Position numbers and translations under genes: made by a program
Shown: one piece after another, positions 45,147-57,389 of the stretch
Position numbering within the stretch: position 1 is the first letter of the stretch
Layout of the letters: each line of letters begins with the position of its first letter
Notes under the pieces: generated by a model
The model's database searches: none
Told to the model about the DNA's origin: nothing
What the model saw: only the letters and a program-made list of their open reading frames with translations
Assembly (NCBI RefSeq): GCF_020595095.1
Contig: NZ_JAJDOP010000003.1
Coordinates: 434,001-498,000 of the forward strand
Source of the DNA: Microvirga rosea
GTDB lineage: Bacteria > Pseudomonadota > Alphaproteobacteria > Rhizobiales > Beijerinckiaceae
Reading direction: 5' to 3'
DNA: 64,000 nucleotides

Positions 45147-45983
45147 TCACTGTCGGATGAGACGCCTCAGCTCCTCAACAGTCAGCCAGGGCTTCGAGGC
45201 ATGAATCATACGATGGCAATTGGCACACACGAGAGCTAGATCACTTTCTTTGGTGGGCTCGCCATCGTCCATCAGTGTGGCAATTGGCTTCTTGTGGTGG
45301 CATTCGATGAAGCCATGCCCTCGCAGGCCATAGCGTGCCTCGAAGTCAAAGCCACAGCACTCGCATACCAGCTTTCCGTGCCTTTCGAGTGCTCGGGCTT
45401 TTACACGAGCAGGTAGGCTTCCACTCCGCTCGCGATACTCATGCAGGCAAGTTAGCCGTCTGCCTTCAATCGCCTCAAGCAGCGCTTCTGACATCTTGTT
45501 GGCGCTATCACCTTCTGCACCGGCATTTTCCAGTGCTTCAACGCCATAACGGACGACACGCTTATTCTGCCTTTCGGCACGTTGGTGCCATTGAATAAAG
45601 CCCCTACCCCAATCGATGACCAAATCGCCTACGTAATCCGAAAGTCTCGGATCACGCCAAGTATCGTAAAAATTCCAGCCTCCAACATCCTCACCCGAGA
45701 TCGGATCGCGCATTCCATCGGGGGCAACGCTCTTGCCCACAATGCGATAGAGGCCCACAAAGAGCGCTTCTTTATCAGGGGTAGCCACGAAACTCGCCAG
45801 ATACTGACGACCATCAAACAGTGGCTTCTTCTGAAGGTTTTGCCACCTTTGAAATTCGCTCTCTGCGGTGACCCACAACTTGAAGGCAGTGGGTCCGCCG
45901 GGCTGGCTCCATTGATGGCGAAGCAGAAGAGTATCAGCAGGGTCGACTCCAGCCGACTGCAAGATTTCATTGAAAAGTGGCAT
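45147..45983 (-). CDS. HNH endonuclease
   Basis: A 278-residue protein with a C-terminal HNH nuclease: zinc Cys in LVCECCGFDFEARYG, the catalytic HH in GFIECHHKKPIATLMDDGE, and ALVCANCHRMIHA. The N-terminal half (QWSQPGGPTAFKLWVTAESE; YLASFVATPDKEALFVGLYR) is a separate, possibly DNA-recognising domain like those of modification-dependent restriction enzymes. ATG 45983 is chosen because the domain begins there. It follows hsdR in the same direction after 105 bases, and probably belongs to the same defence operon. It may be a type IV-like enzyme (inference). Confidence 0.8.
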   Translation of the reverse strand: MPLFNEILQSAGVDPADTLLLRHQWSQPGGPTAFKLWVTAESEFQRWQNLQKKPLFDGRQYLASFVATPDKEALFVGLYRIVGKSVAPDGMRDPISGEDVGGWNFYDTWRDPRLSDYVGDLVIDWGRGFIQWHQRAERQNKRVVRYGVEALENAGAEGDSANKMSEALLEAIEGRRLTCLHEYRERSGSLPARVKARALERHGKLVCECCGFDFEARYGLRGHGFIECHHKKPIATLMDDGEPTKESDLALVCANCHRMIHASKPWLTVEELRRLIRQ

Positions 45984-46088
45984 CGACCAGTCTCCAGTGC
46001 TGGAAACGCTGCTCTCTGCCGAGGAAGGCTGCCTCTTGCGACAGGAACACGGAGCCTGTGACAGCCGGTTCGTGAGGTGATGCAATTG

Positions 46089-49000
46089 TCACATGACATC
46101 GGCAGCTTCACGGCGTTGTTTCGAGCGCAAAGCCTCATAGAGTTGCCCCGGACCCAACAGGACGTCCTTGAGCCCTTCCCTGATTTTCGCTGAATCGAGC
46201 GCCTGCTTGCTCATCGTCGAGTGGGCCTCGAAGGCATCAATGATGGCGTCGAGGATGGCCTGCGAGAGGTCCGGCGAATTGGCGAACTGCTCCTTGGTGT
46301 TGTTCGTGGCTTGCTGGGCCAGCGTCTCGCTCTCCAGGAGCTTTCCCTTGATCACGTTATTCACGTAGATGAGCTGGTCGTCGTCGGTCACATCGCCTTG
46401 GAACAGATCATTCACCTTGGCGAGGATCTCATCGAGCAGCGCCTTCTCCTTGTCCTGAATCGAGCCTGACCCGGTTTCGGTGATGGGCTGGAGCGGCTCC
46501 CCCTTGCCATCCAAGATCAGCGGGCGCTTGCCCTGATTGGACAGCTTATGATGGGTCAGGATAATCTTAGAAATGTCGATACCCTCTCGCTGCCGTCCGA
46601 AGTCCAGCAAGGGGATGAGGCGGCGATAGAAGATCGACCGCGCCTCGATGGCTGTGTTGCCGTAGTCGAAGACCTGCGACAGGAAGCTGTAGAGCCGCAG
46701 GAACGCTCCCATGTCGTTCTTGAACAGCAGGAGGGCGCTCATCTCGTCCTTGGCGCCCTTGATGCCATTCTCGTCATCCTTGGCGGTCGCCGCCTGGAGC
46801 AGTGCCTGGGCGTCCTTATAGGACCGCAGCAGGCGATCCGCGACCGGCGTGATGGCGGCCGCGAGGTCTCCCTGCTTCGAGGCGGGGTTCAGCTCGGCTT
46901 TCACCACCCGCTCGACCTCGAAGTCGTCATAGTGCCCGTAGCTGTCGAGCTTGGCCCGAAGGTCGTAGACGAGGTTTGGATCGGTCACGTCCGCCATCGA
47001 GGCGGTCTCGTAATAGGTCTGAAAGGCCTTGAGGATGTCGTCGCCGCTGTTGACGAAATCGAGGACGTAGGTCGTGTCCTTGCCCGGATGGGCGCGGTTG
47101 AGGCGGGAGAGGGTTTGCACGGCCTGGATGCCCGCCAGCCGCCGGTCTACGTACATGCCGCACAACAGCGGCTGATCGAACCCGGTCTGGAATTTGTTGG
47201 CCACCAGAAGGATGTGGAACTCGGGCAGCTTGAACGCCTCGCGGATGTCGCGTCCGTTGAGGTTCGGGTTCAGCGCCATGCTGGCCTCCGTGAAGGGATC
47301 AGGTCCGCTCTCGGGGTCGTTCACCTCACCTGAGAATGCCACCAGCGTCCCCAGCTTGTAGCCCTTTCCCTTGATGTACTTGCCGATGGCAAGCTGCCAG
47401 CGTACCGCCTCCACCCGGCTGCCCACCACCACCATCGCCTTGGCCTTACCGTCGAGCAGCGGCTGCACCATCGCCCGGTAATGCTCGACGACCACTTGGA
47501 CCTTCTGGCTGATGTTATAGGGGTGGAGGCGAACCCAGCGCATGAGGGTCTTCATCGCCTCGCTGCGCTCAACCTTCGTGTCGTCGATCTCATGGCCGTC
47601 CTTGGCGAGCTTGAAGGCGAGGCTGTAGGGCGTGTAGTTCTGGAGCACGTCGAGGATAAAGCCCTCCTCGATGGCCTGTCGCATCGAATAGACGTGGAAC
47701 GGCGCTGGCAGGTTCGTTTCACTCGTGGGCTGGTTTGGGTCCGGACGGCGACCGAACAGCTCCAAGGTCTTTCCCTTGGGCGTTGCGGTGAAGGCCACAT
47801 AGGTGATGCCCTTGTCGCTCGCGCGGGCTGCCATCTGGGCCGCCAGGATGTCCTCGCTGCTAACCTCACCTCCGTCGCCCAGGTCGGCCAGCTCTTCCGC
47901 CGAGAGAACCTGCTTGAGCTTCGCCGCTGCCTCACCCGTCTGGCTGCTGTGGGCCTCGTCGGCGATCACCGCGAACCGCTTGCCCTCTGATGCCGCCAGC
48001 TCGCGCACAGCCTGGAGGGCGTAGGGGAATGTCTGGATGGTGCAGACCACGATCTTCTTGCCGCCCGCGAGAGCCTCGGCCAGTTGTCCGCTCTTCGCCC
48101 CGCTATCGTTCTTGATGGTGGCAACGACGCCCGTCGTCCGCTCGAAGTTGAAGATCGCTTCCTGAAGCTGCGTGTCGATCACGTTGCGGTCGGACACCAC
48201 CAGCACTGTATCGAACACTTTCTGGTGCTTCGCGTCATGGAGGTCTGCGAGGAAGTGGGCGGACCATGCGATGGAGTTGGTTTTCCCTGAGCCTGCCGAG
48301 TGCTGGATCAGGAACTTGCCACCGGCCCCCTCGTCGAGGATCGCGGCGCGGAGCTTGCGGGTCGCGTCGAGCTGGTGAAAGCGCGGGAAGATGAGGCCCT
48401 TGATCTTCTTCTTCGCGTCTCGCTCGGCCACCATGTAGCGCCCGAGGATTTCCAGCCAGGAATCGCGCCGCCAGATCTCTTCCCACAGGTAGGCGGTGGG
48501 ATGGCCGTGCGGGTTCAGCGGGTTGCCCTTGCCGCCGCCATTGCCCTTGTTGAACGGCAGGAAGCGGGTTGCTGGACCGTCCAGCCGTGTGGTCATCATA
48601 ACTTCGGCATTGCTGACAGCGAAATGGACCAACGCCCCGCTGGGGAAGCTGAAGAGCGGCTCCGGCCCTTGCCCCTTTGGGTTCGGCGACCGGTCGAACT
48701 TGTACTGGTCCACAGCGTCCCGCACGGATTGCGTGAAATCCGTCTTCAGCTCCACGGTCGCCACCGGCAGGCCGTTCAGGAACAGGACCAGATCAATGGC
48801 GTTCTCGTTTCCTTGAGAATAGCGCACCTGCCGCACGACCCGCAGCCGGTTGGCCTCGTAGCGGGCAAGGATGTCCGGGTTCATCGACAGGGCAGGTTTG
48901 AACTGTGCCAGCGCCAGCGGCGCCCGCAGGCCGATCATCTCGACTCCATGGCGAAGCACGTCGAGGGTGCCGCGCTCGTCGAGCTGCTTGCGAATCCGGT

Positions 49001-49214
49001 CGAGCAGCATGACTTCCGCAGCCGTGCCGTGGTTCTTAACGAACGCCGCCCATGCGGCGGGTTGGGTCTTCTGGATCCAACCCACGATGTCGGCGGGGAA
49101 CTGAGCGCGAGCCCGGTCGTAGCTCGCCGCGTCGCCTTCGGCGTAGAGCCAGCCGTGCAAGGCCAGATAATTGCAGACCTCAGCCTCGAAGCTGATCTCC
49201 TTGTAGAGGTTCAT
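46089..49214 (-). CDS. hsdR: Type I restriction enzyme, R subunit
   Basis: This 1041-residue restriction subunit starts at ATG 49214, overlapping the TGA of the GIY-YIG gene (49211-49214). The N-terminal PD-(D/E)xK nuclease is in ENAIDLVLFLNGLPVATVEL with the ELK triad. Walker A is QHSAGSGKTNSIAWSAHFLA, the helicase box is VIADEAHSSQTGEAAAKL, and later motifs include VAFTATPKGKTLELFGRRP, ILLVANKFQTGFDQPLLCGM and VQTLSRLNRAHPGKDTTYVL. It translocates DNA and cuts unmodified sites, with HsdM and HsdS encoded upstream. The protein is full length and intact. Confidence 0.95.
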   Translation of the reverse strand: MNLYKEISFEAEVCNYLALHGWLYAEGDAASYDRARAQFPADIVGWIQKTQPAAWAAFVKNHGTAAEVMLLDRIRKQLDERGTLDVLRHGVEMIGLRAPLALAQFKPALSMNPDILARYEANRLRVVRQVRYSQGNENAIDLVLFLNGLPVATVELKTDFTQSVRDAVDQYKFDRSPNPKGQGPEPLFSFPSGALVHFAVSNAEVMMTTRLDGPATRFLPFNKGNGGGKGNPLNPHGHPTAYLWEEIWRRDSWLEILGRYMVAERDAKKKIKGLIFPRFHQLDATRKLRAAILDEGAGGKFLIQHSAGSGKTNSIAWSAHFLADLHDAKHQKVFDTVLVVSDRNVIDTQLQEAIFNFERTTGVVATIKNDSGAKSGQLAEALAGGKKIVVCTIQTFPYALQAVRELAASEGKRFAVIADEAHSSQTGEAAAKLKQVLSAEELADLGDGGEVSSEDILAAQMAARASDKGITYVAFTATPKGKTLELFGRRPDPNQPTSETNLPAPFHVYSMRQAIEEGFILDVLQNYTPYSLAFKLAKDGHEIDDTKVERSEAMKTLMRWVRLHPYNISQKVQVVVEHYRAMVQPLLDGKAKAMVVVGSRVEAVRWQLAIGKYIKGKGYKLGTLVAFSGEVNDPESGPDPFTEASMALNPNLNGRDIREAFKLPEFHILLVANKFQTGFDQPLLCGMYVDRRLAGIQAVQTLSRLNRAHPGKDTTYVLDFVNSGDDILKAFQTYYETASMADVTDPNLVYDLRAKLDSYGHYDDFEVERVVKAELNPASKQGDLAAAITPVADRLLRSYKDAQALLQAATAKDDENGIKGAKDEMSALLLFKNDMGAFLRLYSFLSQVFDYGNTAIEARSIFYRRLIPLLDFGRQREGIDISKIILTHHKLSNQGKRPLILDGKGEPLQPITETGSGSIQDKEKALLDEILAKVNDLFQGDVTDDDQLIYVNNVIKGKLLESETLAQQATNNTKEQFANSPDLSQAILDAIIDAFEAHSTMSKQALDSAKIREGLKDVLLGPGQLYEALRSKQRREAADVM

Positions 49215-50116
49215 GACGCTTCTTTCATTACTCCGGCGAGTTGTCCCGCCTCCCAGTCCTTGTAGGTCAGGGAGCCACCCTCCAGTCGCCACTCGATAGT
49301 TCCATTGGCGGGCCTGCCGTTCACGACCGCTGCTGCCGCGCTCGGGCTGTTGAAGGCATAGTTCTGGGTGAAGATGCAGTGTTCGCCCTGCTGCTCCAGA
49401 ACCCCCGATTTCCGGAGCTCTTCGTGAAGGGATGCGTAGTGGTGGCTTTGACCTTCCCAGCGCAACCGAGCCATTGATCCAGCCTCAACAATGAACTCGC
49501 CATCCTGAAGAACCGCGGTGGCCGTCAGTCCATGCTTTCGGCTGAAGAGGCTGAACCGAGGCACGGGTGGCGCACCGGGTGAGACGGCTGCGCGAACGGT
49601 GGGGCGCGTATTCTTGATGAACAGATCCACACGAACCGCTGGGAGCACCATGAAGAGATAGCCGAGGAAGGACTCCATGTTGGACTGCGCGGCCTCCGAG
49701 AGGCCGGGCCGGGGCGGCGTGTTCCCGTTGTCCAGCGTGACGCGGCCCGCCGCACGGGCTTCCTCGACGAGGCGAGCCTCCAAGTACTTCACGTGGGCCT
49801 TGTTCAGGTTGTTGGCCGCCGACGTGACGAGGACTGCACTCGTCCACCAGTCCTTGCGGGTGTCGTGGTTCCTGATGCGGTCGCTTATGTCCTCGCCCTC
49901 ACCGATATAGGCACAGGGGCCGCCGTCCTGCTCTCCGAGAAGGAGATAGACCCCTGTATAGCGAGCCTCCTTTCGCGCCAGAGCGTCCCCGATGCGCGTC
50001 CGAGGAGTCATCAGGACATGGCCGGTCCAGTTGAACACCTCGGCGGTCAGCATCCCATCGGGACGCCCATCGATGAAATAGAGTTCAAGCGACCGCCCTT
50101 CCGCCATGGCGCTCAT
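49211..50116 (-). CDS. GIY-YIG nuclease-family protein with DUF4357
   Basis: A 301-residue protein sitting between hsdS and hsdR with ATGA overlaps at both ends, so it belongs to the operon. The GIY-YIG domain covers residues about 48-140: YTGVYLLLGEQDGGPCAYIG, then EGEDISDRIRNHDTRKDWW. A C-terminal DUF4357 domain covers residues about 225-300 (LHEELRKSGVLEQQGEHCIF, NSPSAAAAVVNGRPANGTIE). Its role inside type I systems is not well known; it may add nuclease or regulatory activity (inference). Confidence 0.85.
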   Translation of the reverse strand: MSAMAEGRSLELYFIDGRPDGMLTAEVFNWTGHVLMTPRTRIGDALARKEARYTGVYLLLGEQDGGPCAYIGEGEDISDRIRNHDTRKDWWTSAVLVTSAANNLNKAHVKYLEARLVEEARAAGRVTLDNGNTPPRPGLSEAAQSNMESFLGYLFMVLPAVRVDLFIKNTRPTVRAAVSPGAPPVPRFSLFSRKHGLTATAVLQDGEFIVEAGSMARLRWEGQSHHYASLHEELRKSGVLEQQGEHCIFTQNYAFNSPSAAAAVVNGRPANGTIEWRLEGGSLTYKDWEAGQLAGVMKEAS

Positions 50117-51422
50117 GCGGCCTCCGCTTGATCGGGAACGAGCCCGCGCACGTCGATCTTGCCGGTGACGGCTGCGGAGATGAGGGCAGAGCGGCGCTCT
50201 TGGAGGAGCATGATCGCAGCCTCCGCCTCTTGGATGAGCGGGCCTATTGAGGCCTTGATGGAAAGGATCTTCGAAGTGATTTTGTCTCTTTCCGAGGCAC
50301 TCGGAGGAACTGCAATCGGTAGGTTGGCTAAAGCGTCAATCGTAAGCTTTGGCTGAGCAGAACCAGTTACGAATGGCACCAGATCAATTGCCTCAATGCG
50401 TTCAGACCAGTAGACGAGCTGTCCATCATGCGGCCGAAGAATATGCGCGTGGTTATTCACCCAATATTGACCGGTCGCAATGAATGAGATTGGAGTTGAT
50501 CGGTTGATTAGGTTAGCTCCATCCTCAGATACCAGTATCAAATCTTCATCGAAGATGAACTCATCGATCCAGTCGATGATTCCCGATGCGCCGTAGTAAG
50601 GATATCGCCCGCTACGATGTGACCGCTCTTCCGAGCTGAGGGGCACTCTCTTTCCGTCTAGGAATGAAACAAACCGTTTGAGTGCGCCAAGCTCCCAATG
50701 CTCTGGCACATTACCCAGCCAATCGATCCCCGCGTCCTTCATCGGAACACTTGGGTCGAGGCCCTTGGTGACGGCGTGGGAGATGGCGGCCCGACGCTTC
50801 TCCTTGAGCAACGCAATCAGCCGCTTCTGCTCCTCGACCAGAGCGTCGATCTTGCCCGTTTCACGACTAAGGAAAGTGGCGATGGCAACCTGCTCCTCCG
50901 ATGGAGGGGTTGGGACTACGACGTTGTCGAGCGAATACTGGCTCAATCCGACGCGGGTTAGCCCGTTGGCGCGAACCGCGAAACAGCTTTTCGCGTAGGC
51001 GCTGTCGAAAAACCGCTTGATGAACTCTCCATAGGTGCTTGCATTGGGGCGGATTAAGGCGAGGTGATAACCGCATACAACACCTGGCATTGCTTCAGGC
51101 ACGTAAGCGGCAATTGCGATATCGTTCGAGGTTTCGGAGTCTTTGGTGACGATCACGTCTCCTGCCTTCAACGTAAACCGGTCGACCTGCTCGGCACTTG
51201 CACTCGCCTCCATTAACCCCATGTCCGGCGTGATCACGTCACTGTAGTACACATCTGTATAGTTACAGAGGCGGACTAGCACTTCACCATCATGAGTTTT
51301 CTTGTCGACGTTACTTGGGCGAACATCGCAGAGCTGCTTGAGACGCTTTACTGTCCAATGGTCTGGCAACTCTCCCAGCCACTCCACTCCGCTGTCGCGA
51401 CAGTTTCTGTAACGGGGGAAAC

Positions 51423-51426
<4 letters not shown>
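50113..51426 (-). CDS. hsdS: Type I restriction enzyme, S (specificity) subunit
   Basis: This 437-residue specificity subunit has two target-recognition halves. The first starts [20 protein letters not shown] and ends with the conserved helix [36 protein letters not shown]. The second starts [20 protein letters not shown] and ends in [20 protein letters not shown]. The two half repeats are the classical HsdS layout; each recognises one half of a split DNA site. The ATG overlaps the hsdM stop (51423-51426). Confidence 0.93.
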
Positions 51427-53258
<1,832 letters not shown>

Positions 53259-54055
53259 AGTTGTCAGGCGCCTCACGCGGTAAGAGGCCAAATGTGGCCG
53301 AATGGCGGCACCATAGCAACGGTAAAGCCATGTGCCTTTATCGTGTTACAAATCCTGAAAATTCATTGCGGGGAGGTCCCCGACATGGGCCTTCCATAAG
53401 CTATGGAATCACTAGGGCGTTTCGGCCGGATTCTTGCTCGGCCTCAAGGTCCCCTTCGGAACGGGACGAGCCATCTTCTCCTCCACAGTTACGCCGGCCA
53501 TACGCGTACTAAGCCGCTTCTCGACATTCGCCGGATCATCCCGCTTCAGTTCATACCCTTTGGCAAAGGCCTTAAAGGCTCTGGACATCTTAAACGTGGG
53601 TATACCGCCAGACTTGCTTAGTCCCCTGGCAGGCTTTGACGGTCTCACGGCGCCGTTGCGCATTCTGCGACGTTGCCTTGTACATCGTCGGCCCCCGGTG
53701 CGTCACTGAGCTTTGCAGGTGCCACGCCTGCCCACAAGGACGCCTCTACGGGTATTCAAGTTCAGCGAATGGGACGGTTTCATGCGAACGCGACCGCCTC
53801 GCAAACCCTGGGTGAAGCGCTAAAAGGCCGCCCAGAAGCAGACTGATCGGTGAAGTACAATTCTGAGCTTCCGTCCGTGTAATTCGGGGCTCCAAATCAA
53901 GCATTCAATTCCAGGACTATCGTCCATCGACCGCATAGAGGTGTGAGCGATTGCTCCTATCGAATCAATTGCCGCCAAGCGTGACAAGAAACCAGACTTA
54001 GCCGCCTTGAGGCCTGACAACCCTTTAGAACCGAAAGGAACCTGACCTGCGGCGC
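53259..54055. other. Right end of the island, mostly non-coding
   Basis: This stretch of about 800 bases lies between hsdM and the right arm site. The only candidate gene is the short frame at 53412-53663. The hsdM promoter should be in 53259-53410. An open minus frame at 53820-54020 has no ribosome-binding site and is not accepted. Confidence 0.5.
53412..53663 (-). CDS. Small basic protein, unknown function
   Basis: An 83-residue basic protein from ATG 53663; ATG 53588 is an alternative. The sequence SRAFKAFAKGYELKRDDPAN and MARPVPKGTLRPSKNPAETP has a natural-looking composition. A weak AAGG lies 14 bases upstream. No family is recognised. It lies upstream of hsdM in the same direction and could be a small regulator, but this is a guess. 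Confidence 0.35.
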   Translation of the reverse strand: MRNGAVRPSKPARGLSKSGGIPTFKMSRAFKAFAKGYELKRDDPANVEKRLSTRMAGVTVEEKMARPVPKGTLRPSKNPAETP

Positions 54056-54077
54056 GGTGCCGTCATTGTGCCGTCAC
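54056..54077 (+). repeat. Right arm-type site of the island integrase
   Basis: These 22 bases match 30593-30614 at 21 positions in the same orientation (GGTGCCGTCATTGTGCCGTC core). They lie 60 bases inside the right attachment repeat. Confidence 0.6.
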
Positions 54078-54136
54078 GGCCAAATAAAAAGGCCACGCTC
54101 AAGGAACGCAGCCTTATAAACAACTGAATAATAAGA

Positions 54137-54191
54137 GGTTTAATGGTCGGAGCGAGAGGATTTGAACCTCCGACCCCTAGTCCCCCAGACT
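54137..54191 (-). repeat. Right attachment site within the intact tRNA-Pro gene
   Basis: These 55 bases are identical to 30425-30479. They run from 7 bases beyond the CCA end of the tRNA into the anticodon arm, so integration left the tRNA gene whole. Confidence 0.92.
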
Positions 54192-54221
54192 AGTGCGCTA
54201 ACCGGGCTGCGCTACGCTCCG
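54144..54221 (-). tRNA. tRNA-Pro (GGG anticodon)
   Basis: The gene reads on the minus strand from 54221 (CGGAGCG acceptor strand) to the encoded CCA at 54144-54146. The D stem is GCGC, the anticodon stem is CTAGT/ACTAG with loop CTGGGGG (anticodon GGG), the T arm contains GGTTCAAATC, and the acceptor closes with CGCTCCG plus discriminator A. It is intact and serves as the integration site of the island. Confidence 0.95.
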
Positions 54222-54284
54222 ACTGAGGCGCCATATAAGCCGACAATCGGCCGGACGCAATCTCTGATGCGAGAAAGCCGCATC

Positions 54285-54785
54285 TTATTCGTTAACACCG
54301 GTTTCAGAAGGAGCCCGCAGGGCGGTGAGGACGCGGTCGCACTCGAGAAGCTCCTCGAGCGCGGCATGAAGATCATCCCAACTGGCCTGTCCGTGGCTCG
54401 TCTCGAAATGCGGTATCTCGCCGCCTGCCATCGGCTCGGGCGAATCGTCGTCAGGCAGGGTCTCCGGTTCAACTTGGCCGCTTGCGGCGACCGATTGCTC
54501 ACCGCGCCCGACCGCTTGGACGAAGCGGACCCCCTCTTCCTTCAGGATCCGCTGTACCCCCTTGATGGTGTATCCCTCGCCATAGAGAAGGTGCCGGATC
54601 CCCTTGAGGAGATCGACGTCGTCAGGGCGATAATAGCGCCGTCCTCCGCCACGCTTGAGGGGGCGGATCGAGGCGAAACGCGTCTCCCAAAAACGCAGGA
54701 CATGTTGCGGCAAGACGAGATCGTCCGCCACCTCGCTGATGGTCCGGAAGGCGTCAGGCCCCTTGTCCATGGCGCTGCCTGCCAT
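54285..54785 (-). CDS. MerR-family transcriptional regulator
   Basis: A 166-residue regulator with an N-terminal MerR helix-turn-helix ([60 protein letters not shown]) and an acidic C-terminal tail without metal-binding Cys. It follows ihfA with 8 bases between ihfA stop and ATG 54785; ATG 54770 is an alternative. The pairing ihfA-merR next to plsX-fabH is conserved in Alphaproteobacteria. Its target is unknown. Confidence 0.88.
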   Translation of the reverse strand: MAGSAMDKGPDAFRTISEVADDLVLPQHVLRFWETRFASIRPLKRGGGRRYYRPDDVDLLKGIRHLLYGEGYTIKGVQRILKEEGVRFVQAVGRGEQSVAASGQVEPETLPDDDSPEPMAGGEIPHFETSHGQASWDDLHAALEELLECDRVLTALRAPSETGVNE

Positions 54786-54793
54786 GGGGCATC

Positions 54794-55105
54794 TCAATCT
54801 TCGTCAGGGGCGGTTTCGCCGTTGATATGTGCCTTGAGCACATTGGAAGGCTTGAACACCATGACCCGGCGTGGGTCGATCGGTACCTCGACACCGGTCT
54901 TGGGGTTGCGCCCGACGCGCTCCCCCTTGCTGCGCACGATGAATGAGCCGAAGGACGAGAGCTTCACGGTCTCTCCGGCTGCGAGGCTGTCGCAGATCTC
55001 TGCCAGGACCCGCTCGACCAATTCTGCCGATTCGGTGCGAGAGAGGCCGACCTTCTGATAGACGGCTTCGCTTAGGTCCGCCCGTGTCACAGTTTTCCCT
55101 GCCAT
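54794..55105 (-). CDS. ihfA: Integration host factor, alpha subunit
   Basis: A 103-residue HU/IHF-family DNA-bending protein starting at ATG 55105 with GGGGGA upstream. Typical segments are [40 protein letters not shown] and [20 protein letters not shown] (the DNA-inserting arm with conserved Pro). The alpha-type C-terminus follows ([10 protein letters not shown]). It pairs with IhfB encoded elsewhere and acts in replication, recombination (including integrase reactions) and transcription. Confidence 0.94.
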   Translation of the reverse strand: MAGKTVTRADLSEAVYQKVGLSRTESAELVERVLAEICDSLAAGETVKLSSFGSFIVRSKGERVGRNPKTGVEVPIDPRRVMVFKPSNVLKAHINGETAPDED

Positions 55106-55212
55106 CGCAATCCCCCAAGGCACAGATCTCAAAATCCGAGCTCACTCTTCGCAGACGCTATGCAGACGGGCCCTTATGGTCAACCCGTTGACAATCCGCG
55201 AAAAACTCTGCG

Positions 55213-56190
55213 TCACCAACGGATCAGGGCGCTGCCCCAGGTGAAGCCGCCGCCTATGGCTTCGAGCATCACAAGATCGCCGCGCTTGATGCGGCCATCC
55301 TTGCAAGCCACGTCCAGCGCCAGCGGGATGGAGGCAGCGGAAGTGTTACCGTGACGATCGACCGTGATGACGACCTTCTCCTGGGCAATTCCGAGCTTGT
55401 CAGCACTCGCCGTGATAATGCGCTTATTCGCCTGATGCGGCACGAACCATGTGAGGTCCTCCGCGGTCGTTCCGGTGGCCGTAAAGGCATCCTGAACAAC
55501 GTCGATCACGGAGCCGACGGCAAACCGGAAGACCTCCTTGCCTTCCATCTTGAGTACACCCGTCGTCTTCGTGGATCCGGGCCCGCCGTCTACGTAGAGC
55601 TTCTCGCGATGCCGTCCATCGGATCGCAGTTGCGAAGTGAGCACACCCCGGTCCGCGGATGTGCCCTCGCCTTCCTGCGCTTCGAGAACGATCGCCCCGG
55701 CGCCATCGCCAAACAGCACGCAGGTGGTGCGGTCGTTCCAGTCGAGAATGCGCGAAAAGGTCTCGGCTCCGATGACCAGAGCCCGCTTGTGCGAGCCGGA
55801 GGCCAGGAACTTGTCGGCCGTTGCGACGGCGTAGACGAAGCCCGTGCAGACGGCCTGAAGATCGAACGCCGCTCCATGAGTCATGCCCAACCCGCTCTGG
55901 ATCATGGTGGCGGTCGACGGGAACGTGTAGTCGGGTGTGGACGTGGCGCAGACAATCAGGTCGATGTCATCAGGCGTCAAACCCGCATCGCTCAGCGCCG
56001 CTTCCGCCGCCTTGATACCGAGGACCGAAGTGGTCTCGTGGTCGTCTGCGATGTGGCGTGCCTCGATACCGGTGCGCTGGACGATCCAGTCGTGCGATGT
56101 TTCGACAAGCTTTTCGAGATCGTGGTTCGTAACCCGGCGTTTCGGCAGATACGAGCCGACGCCACGCACAATGGAACGGATACGTTTCAA
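55213..56190 (-). CDS. fabH: 3-oxoacyl-ACP synthase III
   Basis: A 325-residue KAS III that condenses acetyl-CoA with malonyl-ACP to start fatty-acid synthesis. The active Cys is in [20 protein letters not shown], His in [20 protein letters not shown], and Asn in [20 protein letters not shown]. The start is a TTG at 56190 with a strong GAGGAAGG site ([20 protein letters not shown]); no ATG fits. It lies 12 bases after plsX, forming the plsX-fabH operon followed by ihfA and merR. Confidence 0.94.
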   Translation of the reverse strand: MKRIRSIVRGVGSYLPKRRVTNHDLEKLVETSHDWIVQRTGIEARHIADDHETTSVLGIKAAEAALSDAGLTPDDIDLIVCATSTPDYTFPSTATMIQSGLGMTHGAAFDLQAVCTGFVYAVATADKFLASGSHKRALVIGAETFSRILDWNDRTTCVLFGDGAGAIVLEAQEGEGTSADRGVLTSQLRSDGRHREKLYVDGGPGSTKTTGVLKMEGKEVFRFAVGSVIDVVQDAFTATGTTAEDLTWFVPHQANKRIITASADKLGIAQEKVVITVDRHGNTSAASIPLALDVACKDGRIKRGDLVMLEAIGGGFTWGSALIRW

Positions 56191-56202
56191 GATTTGCCTT
56201 CC

Positions 56203-57237
56203 TCAGGCCTGTTGCTCGACCGGATCATGCTCCAGCATGCCCCGTATCGTCTTCATCAATTCGAAATGCGCCATATCGTAGGCCACATCGATCGCGCTGG
56301 CGAAACCGAGATCGTCCGTGCCGCCGTGGCTCTTCACCACGACCCCCTCAAGGCCCAGAAAAACCCCGCCGTTCACTTTGCGCGGATCCATCTTGTCCTT
56401 CAGGGCCATGAAGGCCTGCCTGGCGAAGAGATAGCCGATCTTGGCCATGAGGGTCCGGCTCATGGCGGATCGCAGGTATTCTCCGATCTGCTTGGCGGTT
56501 CCCTCGGCGGTCTTGAGGGCGATATTGCCCGTAAATCCCTCCGTCACCACCACATCCACCGTCCCCTTGCCGAGATCGTCGCCCTCGACGAAACCCCGAT
56601 AATCGAGATGCGGCAGGTTCGATTCTTTAAGGATCCGCCCGGCTTCCTTGACGGTCTCGATGCCCTTGATGTCCTCGGTTCCCACGTTGAGAAGTCCAAC
56701 CGTGGGACGGTCGAGATCAAAGACGATGCGCGCCATTGCGGCGCCCATGATGGCCATGTCGACCAGATGTCCGGCGTCGGCCCCAATCGTGGCGCCGACA
56801 TCGAGGACGATGCTCTCCCCGCGAAGGGTCGGCCACATGCAGGCAATGGCGGGCCGCTCGATATGGGCCATGGTCTTCAGGCAGATCTTGGCCGTTGCCA
56901 TGAGGGCGCCGGTATTTCCAGCCGAGACGGCTGCATCTGCCTCCCCGTCACGCACCGCCTGCACGGTCTTCCACATGGAAGACCGGCCTCGGCCCATGCG
57001 GATGGCCTGGCTCGGCTTCTCGTCCATCCCGATGGCGATCTCGGTGTGGCGGATCTCCGTCACGTCCTTCAGCTTGGGATAGCCATTGAGAATCGGCGCG
57101 AGGACCTGCTCGTTGCCGAACATCAGAAAGCGGATATCGGGGTGGCGCTCGAGAGCCAGCGCGGCCCCTGGGATCACCACGGAGGGGCCATGGTCACCGC
57201 CCATCGCATCAAGCGAGATCCGGACCGATTGGGGCAT
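56203..57237 (-). CDS. plsX: Phosphate acyltransferase PlsX
   Basis: A 344-residue enzyme that converts acyl-ACP and phosphate to acyl-phosphate in phospholipid synthesis. Family signatures: [20 protein letters not shown] at the N-terminus, [40 protein letters not shown], and [23 protein letters not shown] 57237 has only a weak site. It is co-directional with yceD upstream (152-base gap without rpmF) and with fabH downstream. Confidence 0.95.
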   Translation of the reverse strand: MPQSVRISLDAMGGDHGPSVVIPGAALALERHPDIRFLMFGNEQVLAPILNGYPKLKDVTEIRHTEIAIGMDEKPSQAIRMGRGRSSMWKTVQAVRDGEADAAVSAGNTGALMATAKICLKTMAHIERPAIACMWPTLRGESIVLDVGATIGADAGHLVDMAIMGAAMARIVFDLDRPTVGLLNVGTEDIKGIETVKEAGRILKESNLPHLDYRGFVEGDDLGKGTVDVVVTEGFTGNIALKTAEGTAKQIGEYLRSAMSRTLMAKIGYLFARQAFMALKDKMDPRKVNGGVFLGLEGVVVKSHGGTDDLGFASAIDVAYDMAHFELMKTIRGMLEHDPVEQQA

Positions 57238-57389
57238 GAGCAGTCGTTTCTTTCTGAAATTCTATCGACAGGGGGCGGAAAATAGCCGTTTGCAAGGGCG
57301 CCGCAACCGAATTCTGTTCCATCATCAGGCTGTCAGGCCTTGAGGCAGGAACCTCTCACCTCGAAAAATCGCGTCGCTTGACCGGACAT

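Noticed and set aside
53820-54020. Short minus-strand frame near the right island end
   Set aside because: No ribosome-binding site and no resemblance to known proteins.
54144-54221. Two functional tRNA-Pro genes
   Set aside because: Only the copy at 54144-54221 has all arms; the copy at 30425-30479 is a 3' fragment made by integration.
55351-57285. A 644-codon open frame on the plus strand
   Set aside because: It is antisense to fabH and plsX, both certain genes.
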